A stretch of 64,000 nucleotides of DNA from Streptomyces sennicomposti. Its GTDB lineage: Bacteria > Actinomycetota > Actinomycetes > Streptomycetales > Streptomycetaceae. Below are positions 1-8,659 of the stretch, in pieces. The notes below the pieces were generated by a model. That model was not told the origin of the DNA, did not search any database, and saw nothing but the letters and a program-made list of their open reading frames with translations. Each line of letters starts with the position of its first letter. The stretch's first letter is position 1. The position numbers and the translations under genes were made by a program. The stretch lies in the NCBI RefSeq assembly GCF_019890635.1, contig NZ_JAIOAB010000002.1, positions 62,001 to 126,000 of the forward strand. Direction: 5' to 3'.

Positions 1-60
1 CCCCGCCGGCGCGGCGCAGGACCGTCGGTCCTCGCCGCCGCCCCGTCCTCGTCGTGCGGG

Positions 61-1059
61 TCACGCGGTGGGCCGGGGGCCCGCCGCGCGGCGCAGCCGG
101 TTGGCGATGGCCAGTCCCAGCCCCGTCTCCTCCGGCAGCGAGGCGACGATCAGGTCGCAGCCCCGCTGGTCGAGTTCGCGCAGGTGCCCGTACAGACCGC
201 GCGCGTAGGCGGCCAGGGAGCCCGGGACGGGCACCACGGCGTGCGCCGGCACCGCGTCCTCGGTGAGGCCGGGCGGGAGGAGGACGCCCACCCGGTGTCC
301 CAGCTCCCGGGCCCGTTCCGCCTCGTGGACGACCTTCTCCGGTGCGACGAGGACGACCCGCGCGCGCGGCGCGTAGTGGGAGGGATGCTGGCCCGGCACC
401 CGGACGGTGCTGGTCGCGGGGACCGCGAGCGGGTGTCCCAGCGCCGCTTCGAGGTCCTCGCGCGTCACCCCGCCGGGCCGCAGGATGCTCGGCGTGTCGC
501 CGGTGACGTCGACGATGGTCGACTCGACGCCGACCTCGCAGGAGCCGCCGTCCAGCACGAAGTCGACGGCGTCGCCCAGCTCCGCGCGGACGTCGTCCGC
601 GGTGGTGGGGCTGACCGCGCCGAAGCGGTTGGCGGACGGGGCGGTGACGCCGCCGCCGAAGGCCGCCAGCAGCGCGAGGGCCACGGGATGGTCCGGCACG
701 CGCACGGCCACCGTCTCCAGACCGCCGGTCGCCTCCAAGGGCACCCGGCGGCCGCGCCGCAGGACCAGCGTGAGCGGGCCCGGCCAGAAGCGTTCGGCCA
801 GCAGCCGCGCCGTGGCCGGCACCTCCTCGACCCAGTCGTCCAGCTGCTCGGCACCGCCGAGGTGGACGATCAGCGGGTGGGAGGGCGGACGCCCCTTGAC
901 CTGGAAAATGCGCGAGACGGCCGCGGGGTCCTCGGCGTTCGCCCCCAGGCCGTAGACGGTCTCGGTGGGGAGGGCCACGAGCCCGCCGGCGCGCAGCACG
1001 TCGGCCGCCTTGGCGATGTCGGTCTCGATGTCAGTGGTTCTTGCCGTCACTCTCGCCAT
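61..1059 (-). CDS. L-threonylcarbamoyladenylate synthase (Sua5/YciO/YrdC family)
   Basis: This enzyme makes threonylcarbamoyl-AMP from threonine, bicarbonate and ATP, the first step of t6A37 modification of ANN-decoding tRNAs. The protein is about 332 aa. The N-terminal YrdC domain shows LPTETVYGLGANA, then KGRPPSHPL and TAPSANRFG (the SxN motif). The motif HPSHYAP starts the linker to a C-terminal Sua5 domain, so this is the two-domain Sua5 type rather than a short TsaC. I place the start at ATG 1059. A TAGGAT box overlaps that ATG, so a leaderless start at GTG 1050 is also credible. Reading upstream of 1059 crosses palindromic repeats and is unlikely to be coding. It appears monocistronic. 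Function is inferred from family motifs. Confidence 0.9.
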   Translation of the reverse strand: MARVTARTTDIETDIAKAADVLRAGGLVALPTETVYGLGANAEDPAAVSRIFQVKGRPPSHPLIVHLGGAEQLDDWVEEVPATARLLAERFWPGPLTLVLRRGRRVPLEATGGLETVAVRVPDHPVALALLAAFGGGVTAPSANRFGAVSPTTADDVRAELGDAVDFVLDGGSCEVGVESTIVDVTGDTPSILRPGGVTREDLEAALGHPLAVPATSTVRVPGQHPSHYAPRARVVLVAPEKVVHEAERARELGHRVGVLLPPGLTEDAVPAHAVVPVPGSLAAYARGLYGHLRELDQRGCDLIVASLPEETGLGLAIANRLRRAAGPRPTA

Positions 1060-1108
1060 CCTAGGGCCTCTCGTTCGGGCCAGGCCGGGCTCGCGGGGTC
1101 TGGCACCG

Positions 1109-1142
1109 CTCCCCCAAGCTCTTCGAGCAGGGGGGACCCCCA
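1109..1142. repeat. 34-nt repeat, inverted copy inside the adjacent MITE
   Basis: The 34 nt from 1109 (starting CTCCCCCAAGCTCT) recur in inverted orientation at 1353-1386 with one mismatch. Each copy can fold on itself through its C-run and G-run. The rest of the 1060-1284 gap holds another short G/C palindrome near 1209-1245 and no gene that I can see. Confidence 0.7.
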
Positions 1143-1284
1143 CGCCGCGTTGTCGTCGGTTGCCATGGCTCCGCCATGACGCCCTCCTCCGCCTTGCGAT
1201 GCTCCCCCACTGCCTGAACGGCGTGGGAGGTGCCCCCATCACCAGACCCCGCTCCCTGATCCGGCCTGACCCAAACGAAAGACC

Positions 1285-1493
1285 CTAGGCCGTGTCGTCA
1301 AATTCCCGCCGTCCGCCCGGAGGGCGCGCTCTGCGGCGTCAGGTGCGTGCTCTGGGGGTCCCCCCTGCTCGGAGAGCTTGGGGGAGTGCCGGATCCTGAC
1401 CCTCGTACTGGACGTACTCGGGTCTGGCTCCGGTGCGGCGAGAGTGCGTGCATGGCGTCGCGGAGCAGGCGGGAATTTGACGACACGGCCTAG
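1285..1493. mobile_element. MITE-like element with perfect 26-bp terminal inverted repeats
   Basis: The 26 nt at 1285-1310 (starting CTAGGCCGTGTCGTCAAA) are the exact reverse complement of 1468-1493. They enclose about 157 nt with no convincing ORF. The ends begin with CTAG, a sequence often found at insertion sites of IS5/IS630-type elements. With no transposase inside, it fits a miniature inverted-repeat element mobilised in trans by a full-length relative. The interior holds one copy of the 34-nt repeat also present at 1109-1142. The parent IS family is an inference; the inverted repeats are directly visible. Confidence 0.8.
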
Positions 1494-1604
1494 GCGCAGG
1501 CCGGGACCCCGCGGCGGCCCCGGTCGGTCCCGCCCCCGGGGCGCGGCCCGCGCACCGGCCGCCGGAACCGGGGCCGTACCCGGGCCGCCGTGGCGAAGGC
1601 GGCC

Positions 1605-2456
1605 TCAGGCGTCGCCCATCACCAGTCCCTCGATGGTGTGTTTCTGTGTGAGGGGCCGCAGCGCGTCCACCACGGGGCAGTCCAGGTGCCGGCGCACGCG
1701 CTGCGGCAGCGACTCCCAGAAGGCCCGGGTGACCGCGGCGTCGTGCCGGTCGCCGTTGTCCGCCTCCGGTCCGTCGACGCCGAGGACCAGGACGGGCCGT
1801 GACCTGGCGGACTCGTTGCGCGTGCCGCGGTGGACGGTCAGGGCGGTGCGGCAGGAGATGTCGCCGCGCCGCGGGTACTTGCGCACGGCCAGCTCCTCGT
1901 ACCGGCCGTAGTGCGACTTCGGCGGGAACATGCCGTGCCCGAACTCCGGGCCGTCGTCCCACTGGGTGCCCGGCGCGATCTCGAAGGGGCCCATGTCCTC
2001 CTCGGTGTCCACGCCGGTGACGTTGAAGGCGAGGGAGGTCAGCCGGTGCTCGCGCCGGGTCTCCTCGGGCATCGGGAAGTCACGGTGCCAGGGCTGGTCG
2101 ACGGCGCCGGCCAGCGGGACGTCGAAGCCCAGCTCCACGATGCGGTAGTCCGGCCCGAGCACCGCGGTGCACAGCGACCGTACCCAGGGGTGGTCGACCA
2201 GCTCGACGAAGCCCCTGAGCTGCTCGGGGTGGATCTCCACGTAGTAGCGGTTCGGGCCGCGTCCCACGGCGCCGTCCGGGCGGGCCAGCGCCTCGGCGAA
2301 CGCCTGCTCGATGTCCTCGCGGACCAGGTCGGCCCATTCGGGGGCGAACGCGCCCTTCCGGGCGGTGATGCCGTCGGTGTACAGGGCCGCCACGTCGGCC
2401 GACACGTCGACGGGCGTCGGGCCGGCGGCGGTGCCGGGATGGGCGTGCGGGGTCAT
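1605..2456 (-). CDS. Phytanoyl-CoA dioxygenase (PhyH) family protein
   Basis: A 283-aa protein of the PhyH non-heme Fe(II)/2-oxoglutarate oxygenase family, predicted cytosolic. The iron ligands are visible as the HxD pair in QPWHRDFPMPEE and the distal His in ALTVHRGTRNES, followed by an Arg that could bind 2-oxoglutarate. Start ATG 2456 is preceded by an AGGAGG ribosome site. It is divergent from the LacI-type gene at 2583, with two tandem operators between them, so it is probably repressed by that LacI protein together with the sugar ABC genes. The substrate is unknown; oxidation of a sugar- or lipid-linked compound taken up by the transporter is only a guess. Confidence 0.8.
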   Translation of the reverse strand: MTPHAHPGTAAGPTPVDVSADVAALYTDGITARKGAFAPEWADLVREDIEQAFAEALARPDGAVGRGPNRYYVEIHPEQLRGFVELVDHPWVRSLCTAVLGPDYRIVELGFDVPLAGAVDQPWHRDFPMPEETRREHRLTSLAFNVTGVDTEEDMGPFEIAPGTQWDDGPEFGHGMFPPKSHYGRYEELAVRKYPRRGDISCRTALTVHRGTRNESARSRPVLVLGVDGPEADNGDRHDAAVTRAFWESLPQRVRRHLDCPVVDALRPLTQKHTIEGLVMGDA

Positions 2457-2500
2457 GGGCGCCTCCTTGCGCTGCGGGCGGGATGGCTCCGGCTCATGGT

Positions 2501-2524
2501 TGCAGCGCTGCATGCAACGTTGCA
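2501..2524. promoter_or_regulatory. Two tandem LacI-type operators
   Basis: Two perfect 12-bp palindromes lie end to end: TGCAGCGCTGCA at 2501-2512 and TGCAACGTTGCA at 2513-2524. The central CG and the TTGCA half-sites are typical of LacI/GalR operators. They sit between the divergent PhyH gene and the LacI gene, which suggests autoregulation and control of both promoters. Confidence 0.75.
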
Positions 2525-2582
2525 ATACCTGGTGCCGCCCCTTTCCCGCGGCCTTTGTCCCGCTGCCGCCGCCCGTGCCAAG

Positions 2583-3614
2583 ATGGCCGCCGTGAGCAGT
2601 CGCCTGAAGGACGTCGCGGCCCTGGCCGGGGTGTCGATCCGCACCGTCTCCAACGTCGTCAGCGGCACCGGGCCCGTCGCCGAGGCGACCCGGGCCCGCG
2701 TCCAGGCCGCGCTGGACGAGCTGGGCTACCGGCCCAACCTGGCCGCCCGCAATCTGCGCGCCGGCCGCACCGGCCTGATCGGCCTCGTCATCCCCGAGCT
2801 GCACTCGCCCTACTTCGGGGAACTGGCCGGACTGATCGTCGAGGCGGCCCGGCAGCGTTCGTGGACGGTGGCCATCGACCAGACGTACGGCGACGGCGAG
2901 GCGGAACGCCGGCTGCTGGAGGGCACCGGAGGCTGGGTGGTCGACGGGCTCGTCATCAGCCCGTGGTCCCTGCGCCCGGAGGAGCTGACCGCCCGCGCCC
3001 GCGACCTGCCGCTGGTCCTCCTCGGCGAGCAGCCCGCGCCGGGACTGGCGGACCGGGTGGCGGTCGACAGCGTCCTCGCGGCCGACGAGGCGACGACCCA
3101 TCTGCTGCGGACCGGACGCCGGCGCATCGCTGCGATCGGCCCGCAACCCCATCTGCACAACGGGACGGCACGCCAGCGGCTGGAGGGCCACCTGCGGGCA
3201 CTGCGGCGCGCCGGACTGGAGCCGGAGGAGGCGCTGCGGCGGCCGGTGCGGTCCCTGCACCGCCGGGACGGGGCCGAGGCCATGACCGCGCTGCTCGACT
3301 CCGGCGCGCGGCCCGACGCCGTCTTCGCCTTCAGCGACGAACTCGCGCTCGGCGCGCTGCACGTGGCGCACGAACGAGGGCTGCGCGTCCCCGAGGACCT
3401 GTCCCTCGTCGGGTTCGACGGCATCGAGGACGGCCGCTACGCGCACCCGCCGCTGACCACGGTGGTGCCCGACAAGAAGCAGATCGCCGAACGCGCCCTG
3501 CAGTGCCTGGCGGACCGCATCCACGGCCCCGTGTCCCAGGTGCCGCCCCTGGACGTGGTGGTGCCCCACCGGCTGGAGATCCGGGGCAGCACCTGCCCGG
3601 TCCGGGACGTATGA
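2583..3614 (+). CDS. LacI family transcriptional repressor
   Basis: A 343-aa LacI/GalR regulator. The N-terminal HTH reads LKDVAALAGVSIRTVSNVV with the hinge DELGYRPNLAARNLR, followed by a periplasmic-binding-like effector domain (GLVIPELHSPYFGELAGLI, the late VGFDGIEDGRYAHPPLTTV). Length is normal for the family. Start could be ATG 2583 or GTG 2592; no strong ribosome site marks either. Operators lie just upstream, and a similar TTGCA-TTGCAA site precedes the sugar-binding protein at 3937. The likely effector is the sugar carried by that transporter. Function is inferred from family and context. Confidence 0.92.
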   Translation: MAAVSSRLKDVAALAGVSIRTVSNVVSGTGPVAEATRARVQAALDELGYRPNLAARNLRAGRTGLIGLVIPELHSPYFGELAGLIVEAARQRSWTVAIDQTYGDGEAERRLLEGTGGWVVDGLVISPWSLRPEELTARARDLPLVLLGEQPAPGLADRVAVDSVLAADEATTHLLRTGRRRIAAIGPQPHLHNGTARQRLEGHLRALRRAGLEPEEALRRPVRSLHRRDGAEAMTALLDSGARPDAVFAFSDELALGALHVAHERGLRVPEDLSLVGFDGIEDGRYAHPPLTTVVPDKKQIAERALQCLADRIHGPVSQVPPLDVVVPHRLEIRGSTCPVRDV

Positions 3615-3683
3615 CGGTACGGCGCTCCGTCCCGCCCGGGGCCGGGGCCGGGTTCGCGGCCTGACGGACGGCCGCCGACGCAC

Positions 3684-3771
3684 GCCCCGACGTCCCGTCG
3701 CCCGGCCCCGCAACGGATTTGCCGTGCGCCCCGACGTCCCGTCGCCTGGCCCCGCACCGGGTTTGCCGTGC
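3684..3771. repeat. Tandem duplication, 2 x 44 nt
   Basis: A 44-nt segment beginning GCCCCGACGTCCCGTCGCC at 3684 is repeated at 3728 with a few substitutions. It lies in the 322-nt gap after the LacI gene. No gene is seen there. Confidence 0.7.
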
Positions 3772-3899
3772 TTCAACTCCCTTTGTGGCGAACCGCGTTG
3801 CACGGGGTGCGTCCGACGGTCACAGAGTGGTTGAGACCTCTTGTCGGCGTGTTCGCCGAGTACCTAGCCTCCAGGGTGTTGTGCAGAGCAAAACCGCCA

Positions 3900-3914
3900 T
3901 TGCATATGTTGCAA
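3900..3914. promoter_or_regulatory. Candidate LacI operator upstream of the sugar-binding protein
   Basis: TTGCATATGTTGCAA at 3900-3914 has the same TTGCA/TGCAA half-sites as the operators at 2501-2524, but its centre is imperfect. It lies 22 nt before the binding-protein ATG, just upstream of the ribosome site, a position suited to repression. Confidence 0.55.
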
Positions 3915-3936
3915 CACCTTGACCGGAGGTTCGCTC

Positions 3937-5112
3937 ATGAAGCTCTCCGCAAGACACCCGGGCCGACGACTGGCCCTGTTGCTGGCCGCGGCCGTCGTCA
4001 CCGCCACCGCCTGCGCCCCGCAGACGTCCGACAACTCCTCGGCCGGCAAGGACGAGAAGACCGGCACCCTGCGCGTCTGGCTGTTCCAGGAGGTCGACAA
4101 CAAACCCAAGGAACAGGTGGTCGACCAGGTCCTCGCCGACTTCCGCGCCGCACACGAGGGCGCCGAGGTCACCGTCGAGTACATCCCCGTGGAGACCCGC
4201 GCCCAGCGGATCAAGGCCGCCTTCAACGACCCGAAGAGCGCCCCCGACGTCGTCGAGTACGGCAACACCGACACCGCCGGCTACGTCGAGGACGGCGGAC
4301 TCGCCGACGTCACCGCCGAGTTCGGCGCCTGGGCCGAGGCCAAGGACACCGACCCCACCGCACGCACCTCGGTCACCGTGGCCGGCAAGGTCTACGGCGC
4401 GCCCTACTTCGTCGGCGTCCGCGCCCTGTACTACCGCACCGACCTCTTCCGGAAACTGCACCTCGCACCGCCGAGGACCATGACCGAACTCGCCGCCGCC
4501 GCACGGAAGATCCGCGCCGCCGAACCCGGCCTCTACGGCCTCGCCGTCGGCGGCGCCTACACCTACGGCGCCCTGCCCTTCATCTGGGCCGGCGGTGGCG
4601 CGCTCGCCACCGCCGAGGGCGGCTCCTACACCGCCGCGATCGACACCCCCGCCGCCCGCAAGGGCATCGAGGCGTACACGTCCCTGTTCGGCGACGACAA
4701 CTGCCCCGCCGCCAAGTGCGCCGGGATGACCGGCAACGACACCGTCACCACCTTCGCCGCCGGCAAGGCCGGCATGGCCATCGGCGGCGACTTCAGCCAC
4801 CAAGCCGTGGAAGCCGGCCAGGTCAAGGGCAAGTACGCGGTCGTACCGCTGCCCGGCGTCACCCCCGGCTCGGTCGCGCCCGCCTTCGCCGGCGGCAACA
4901 ACATCGGCGTCCTCAGGAGCACCGCGCACCGCACCCTCGCCGTCGACCTGATGAAACGGCTCACCTCGAAGAAGACCCAGGGCGAGATGTTCGACGCGAT
5001 GGGCTTCCTGCCGACCTTCACCGACGTGCGCGCCCAGATCGCCGCGAAGGAGCCGTTCGAGAAGCCCTTCGTCGACACCCTCGCCGCCGGCACCCGGTTT
5101 TTTCCGGACTAA
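3937..5112 (+). pseudogene. ABC transporter sugar-binding lipoprotein, C-terminally truncated by an insertion
   Basis: This is the extracellular solute-binding component of a carbohydrate ABC importer (family 1). ATG 3937 follows a GGAGGT site. The lipoprotein signal runs about residues 1-25 (RRLALLLAAAVVTATAC), with lipid-modified Cys26. The body shows TLRVWLFQEVDN and MTELAAAARKIRAAEPGLYGLAVGG, typical of the family. The frame stops after about 391 aa at AAGTRFFPD. The missing C-terminal part is found 3.4 kb downstream at 8495-8659, fused by frame to the permease start. The gene was therefore split by insertion, and the product is probably non-functional or impaired although most of the fold remains. 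Confidence 0.85.
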
Positions 5113-5158
5113 GGACCGATGGAAGGCTGGCACGCGGCGGCCCGACTAGGTTGAGCGC

Positions 5159-6520
5159 ATGACAAGCCTTGATCACCCCCAACTCTCCGGGTTGGGGCGG
5201 AACCCGTCGGCTCCTCAGGATGTCCTGGTACGTCTGGCTACACACAAGGCCGGCCGACACGGGATATCGCAGCGTCGCGGGCGGCTGGAGGACGCCGTTG
5301 TCGATGCTCTGCTGACGCAGGGCAACTGCAACACCGCTGTGGCCCTTCACGGGGACCGGATCTCCCCGAAAATGCGCCGAAGGATTGCCGAGCATCCCGA
5401 TCCGGCGATCCGCAACGCGTTCACAGATTTTGTCCGCGACATGGTTGACCACAAGGTGCAGATCGGCATCGAAGCCCTGGAGGAAGCCTATGGCCAGTCG
5501 CGGATGATGCTCGCCAGCGCGCCGAGTCCGAGCCTGCGTGCCGCGGTCGCACGAGCTTGGTACGACCGGCCTATCACCGTGCAAGTGGAACTACTCGCTG
5601 ACCCGGATCCGCAGGTCCGTGCAGCCGCCACCGAGCACAGGAATCCGGGTGTCCCGCCTGAGTGGAGGGAGCGTTGTCTTGCCGACCCCGCAGTGCGCAC
5701 CAGCGTGGCACGCTATGTCCCACTCACATCGGAACAGTTTGCGCAGCTCATGCGGCACGAGGAAGAGGAGCTCCATCAGGCTGTCGCCGGTAACCCTCAT
5801 CTATCGGCAGAGATGGTTGCCCAGCTCCTGGGCATCGACGACCCGCTCGTGCGGGTCGCGGTTGCGCAGAGTCGGCATGTGGACGCCGAAACCCGGGCGC
5901 GACTGTATGCGCTCGTAGAAGCCGAACGCGCGGACGGAAGCATCGAGGCGGAAGTGGCTCTGAGCTGGAACTTCGCCGAACCGGACTGGCTACGCGAGGC
6001 GCCTCTCGATGAGCAGATGTCCTACCTGGACTGTCAGTACACACCATTCCGGCGCGTACTGGCCTCCTGTCACGACCTGCCTGAAGAGGCATGGCGTCGG
6101 CTGGACAGCGACCCGGAACTCGTAGTCCGCCGTGCTGCCGCCCGTCGGCCGAACACACCACCGGAGGTTCTGGAAGGACTGGTCCGCGCTCACGGCGACG
6201 TATTGCACATCCGACCACTGCTCGTCGACCACCCCAACTTCCCTCGTGACGTGCTGCGCACGTTCGTCGACGAGCCAAGCCCGAACGTGCGCTACCTCGC
6301 CCTGGAGGACCCGGAACTGCCCCTGCCGTACCTTCAGCAGCTCGCCGCCGCTGCCGAGCCCTTCCTGCGCCGCGGGGTCGCCCGTCACCCCAACGTCACG
6401 GACGTGTTGCTGGAGCGGCTGCTCGGTGACCCGGACCCCCAGGTAGCCGACGACGCCGCTGCCAACTATGTGCTGCGGCCGACCCAGATGTATCGGATCC
6501 TTACCGCTGCTGGCTTGTGA
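5159..6520 (+). CDS. Leucine-rich-repeat-variant (LRV)-like repeat protein
   Basis: A 453-aa soluble protein built from repeated units of about 24-28 residues with signatures such as LGRNPSAPQDVLVRLA, EHPDPAIR, RRPNTPPEVLEGLV and RHPNVTDVLLERLL. This pattern fits the LRV/HEAT-like alpha-solenoid family, which usually binds proteins. There is no signal peptide or membrane segment. A TAGGTT box 7 nt before ATG 5159 suggests a leaderless transcript, so the gene likely has its own promoter and does not depend on the disrupted sugar operon. G+C at third positions is a little lower than in its neighbours, fitting its place in an inserted segment. No catalytic motif is visible; the role is unknown. 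Confidence 0.75.
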   Translation: MTSLDHPQLSGLGRNPSAPQDVLVRLATHKAGRHGISQRRGRLEDAVVDALLTQGNCNTAVALHGDRISPKMRRRIAEHPDPAIRNAFTDFVRDMVDHKVQIGIEALEEAYGQSRMMLASAPSPSLRAAVARAWYDRPITVQVELLADPDPQVRAAATEHRNPGVPPEWRERCLADPAVRTSVARYVPLTSEQFAQLMRHEEEELHQAVAGNPHLSAEMVAQLLGIDDPLVRVAVAQSRHVDAETRARLYALVEAERADGSIEAEVALSWNFAEPDWLREAPLDEQMSYLDCQYTPFRRVLASCHDLPEEAWRRLDSDPELVVRRAAARRPNTPPEVLEGLVRAHGDVLHIRPLLVDHPNFPRDVLRTFVDEPSPNVRYLALEDPELPLPYLQQLAAAAEPFLRRGVARHPNVTDVLLERLLGDPDPQVADDAAANYVLRPTQMYRILTAAGL

Positions 6521-6559
6521 CCCCACGAGGGGCCCAGGCCCCAGGATTTCCCGGTTCTC

Positions 6560-6988
6560 GCGGAGGCGGCGGTGCGGGGTCGGTGAAGACGGGCATGCCG
6601 AGGTCGACCAGCTGTGGTCGGCCGTCGGCGGGGCGCGCTTGAGGCTTTGCAGCTTGGCGGTGGCGGCGTCGAGGCTGCCCTGGAGCCCATCGACCTCGCC
6701 GAGCCAGCCGTTGCCGCGGGCTTCGCGGATGCTTTCGCGGAGGTTGTGGATGATCTCGATGAGCCGTTCTCGCTGGCTAGGGTCGATTTGCAGGACGGGG
6801 CAGCGGATGCAGGCGTGCTCGTGCTTGCAGGGCGTTCCGTAGGGGCGGCCGCAGGTGCCCAGGGAGACCTTGCGCAGTTCGAAGTGCTGCTGGAAGTCGT
6901 GCCACTCCTGCTCGGTGGGTTCCCGGTATTCCTCGACGCGCCGCTCGGCCCGGCGGGGGTCGAGGAAGCCGCGGTAGGTCCGGATCAA
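6560..6988 (-). pseudogene. Tyrosine recombinase/integrase, C-terminal fragment
   Basis: The minus strand encodes a stretch typical of the C-terminus of Streptomyces integrase-type proteins: FELRKVSLGTCGRPYGTPC, then KHEHACIRCPVLQIDPSQR with paired cysteines, and GWLGEVDGLQGSLDAA. The catalytic Arg-His-Arg-Tyr region is absent, and no good start exists at 6988. After SLKRA the natural ending (QLVDLGMPVFTDP) continues in another frame, which indicates a frameshift. It is a decayed remnant of the element that split the sugar-binding gene. Confidence 0.75.
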
Positions 6989-7093
6989 GTCGTCCTGGAA
7001 GACGGCTAATGGTGGGCTCGGGTATCGGAACTCTCCGAATACCTGGCCGTGGACATGATCGACAGCGGTGTTCGACGCTGGCAGGCTGGCCTA

Positions 7094-7594
7094 ATGCGGA
7101 TACCCAGACGAGCAGCCAGAGTCGCAGTCCTGGACCCGGCAGGGTCGGTCTTCATGTTCCGGTATGACAACGAGGAAGTCGGCGTCCACTGGGCGATGCC
7201 CGGTGGCGGGCTGGACCCGGGTGAATCGCCGCTGCAGGCCGCTGAGCGCGAGTTGCGCGAGGAGACCGGATGGACCGACATCGAGATCGACGGCACCCTG
7301 CTGTGTCTGTGGGAACACGACTTCACCAGGGCAGGGGTGCCGGTTCGTCAGCACGAGCACATCTTCCTCGCGCATGGTCCCCGGCGGGACCCAGTCGGCG
7401 ACCTTGCTGCTTCGCATGCCGCAGACAAGATCCTGCGGTGGCGATGGTGGTCGCCAGCTGATCTATCCGGTGATTGTGAGCCGTTGTGGCCGCCGCAGCT
7501 GCCCGAAATGCTCGCCGATGTGCGGAAAGGCGGTGCACCGGCGACGCCCGTCGACCTTGGTTTCGTCCGGAACGGGTTCGTCGGCGGGAGCTGA
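7094..7594 (+). CDS. Nudix hydrolase
   Basis: A 166-aa Nudix pyrophosphohydrolase that cleaves nucleoside diphosphates linked to another group. The Nudix box is complete: GGGLDPGESPLQAAEREL followed by REETGW, matching GX5EX7REUXEEXGU at about residues 37-59. ATG 7094 is preceded by CAGGCTGGCCTA, a common leaderless promoter pattern in Streptomyces, so I prefer it to the in-frame ATG at 7049. The gene is intact although recombinase fragments flank it on both sides, so it may be cargo or selected host material. The substrate cannot be read from the sequence. Confidence 0.88.
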   Translation: MRIPRRAARVAVLDPAGSVFMFRYDNEEVGVHWAMPGGGLDPGESPLQAAERELREETGWTDIEIDGTLLCLWEHDFTRAGVPVRQHEHIFLAHGPRRDPVGDLAASHAADKILRWRWWSPADLSGDCEPLWPPQLPEMLADVRKGGAPATPVDLGFVRNGFVGGS

Positions 7595-7609
7595 TCCGGG
7601 GGACGGATC

Positions 7610-8402
7610 TCAGGAGCTGTTCCCGCGGCTGACCTCGGCTGCGTAGGTGCCCCAGTCTCCGGCGGCGGCTCGCTGCCATTTGACGGCGACGGTGATGTCG
7701 ATCCCGAGGGTGCGGGCGAGGACCGCGGCGGGCAGTTCGGTGGCGAGCTGGAACAGGGCGGTCGAGCGGGTCTCGGCGAGCCTGATGCCGAGTTTGCGGA
7801 GTCGTTCGCCCATGGCCCAGACGCTGATCGGGCGGCCGGGCTGGCCGCCGGGGAAGAGCCAGGGCGAATCCGTCCGGGCGAGAACGGCATGGCTGCGGCG
7901 AACCGCGACCTGGTGGAGGGCAAGTTCGGCGACGGGGCTGGGCAAGTCGACGGGGACGGCGCCGAGGCGGAGGCGGACGGCTCCGTCGGTCTCCTCGATG
8001 TGGTCGACGGTGAGCCGGGAGATCGCCGCGGGCCACTGGGCATAGAGGAGCAACAGCAGGCCGGCGAGGCGGTCTCGCGGAATGTGTGCGCGCCGCCCTG
8101 CGCGGCTTCGTCGCGGCCCGGAGCCACAGGACGAAGTCCCGGACCTCTGCCGAGGTCGCACGGTTCCACTCGACATCGACCACGCGCAGCCACCGCCACC
8201 AGCGCAGTAGGTCGTAGGCGTAGCTGCGTACGCTGCCGGTCCGGTTGTCTCGGGCGATGAAGTCGATCAGGAACCTGCGGACCGGCTGCACGGCTTTCCC
8301 TTTCTCATCGAGGACCAGCCAGGGCACAACACCGGGGTCCGCAGCCACCCGCCCCCACGGCGGGAGCTGGATGGTGCGGATGTCACGGGATTGCTCGTTC
8401 AA
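7610..8402 (-). pseudogene. Fused remnant of two tyrosine recombinase-type proteins
   Basis: From ATG 8402 the minus strand encodes an integrase N-terminal SAM-like domain (QLPPWGRVAADPGVVPWLVL, SVRSYAYDLLRWWRWL, RDFVLWLRAATKP). Near 8090 the similarity jumps frame into the C-terminus of a different recombinase-associated protein (LLLLYAQWPAAISRLTVDHI, SPWLFPGGQPGRPIS, RKLGIRLAETRSTALFQL) ending at 7610. The join lacks the catalytic core of both, so a deletion fused two neighbouring genes and left a frameshift. It supports the mobile origin of the 5104-8498 segment. Confidence 0.72.
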
Positions 8403-8494
8403 CTCCGTTGCGCTCCTTCGTTCTCGGATGGCGCAACGTCTACCGACTAGGCCAGGCGGGGGATGCGCTCCGGCCCGGCGTGTCTTTCCGTAGT

Positions 8495-8659
8495 CCGGTC
8501 AACGACTCCGTGCCGGCCACCCCCGCATGGGCCCAGATCGACTCCGCGCAGGTGCTGCCGACCATGTTCCAGCAGATCGTCAGCGGCAAGAAGGACGTCG
8601 AGTCGGCCGCCGGCGACGCGGCGAAGAAGATGAACGACGCGTTCGGCGCCGCCGGATGA
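8495..8659 (+). pseudogene. C-terminal fragment of the split sugar-binding protein
   Basis: The last 54 codons before the permease encode PVNDSVPATPAWAQIDSAQV, then PTMFQQIVSGKKDVESAAGD, a typical C-terminus of family 1 solute-binding proteins. They complete the protein broken off at 5112. Its TGA overlaps the ATG of the first permease (ATGA), the original operon junction. No credible start or ribosome site serves this fragment. Confidence 0.85.

Larger units (their letters stand above)
5104..8498. mobile_element. 3.4-kb insertion splitting the sugar-binding protein gene, with recombinase remnants
   Basis: The segment between the two halves of the binding-protein gene carries CCGGACTA at 5104-5111 and its reverse complement TAGTCCGG at 8491-8498. 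Inside are an LRV-repeat gene, a Nudix gene, the C-terminus of one tyrosine recombinase (6560-6988) and a fused remnant of two others (7610-8402). Streptomyces genomes carry elements with several adjacent tyrosine recombinases, and the remnants match that type by remembered motifs. The element now looks immobile. Exact boundaries are inferred from the split gene. Confidence 0.7.
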
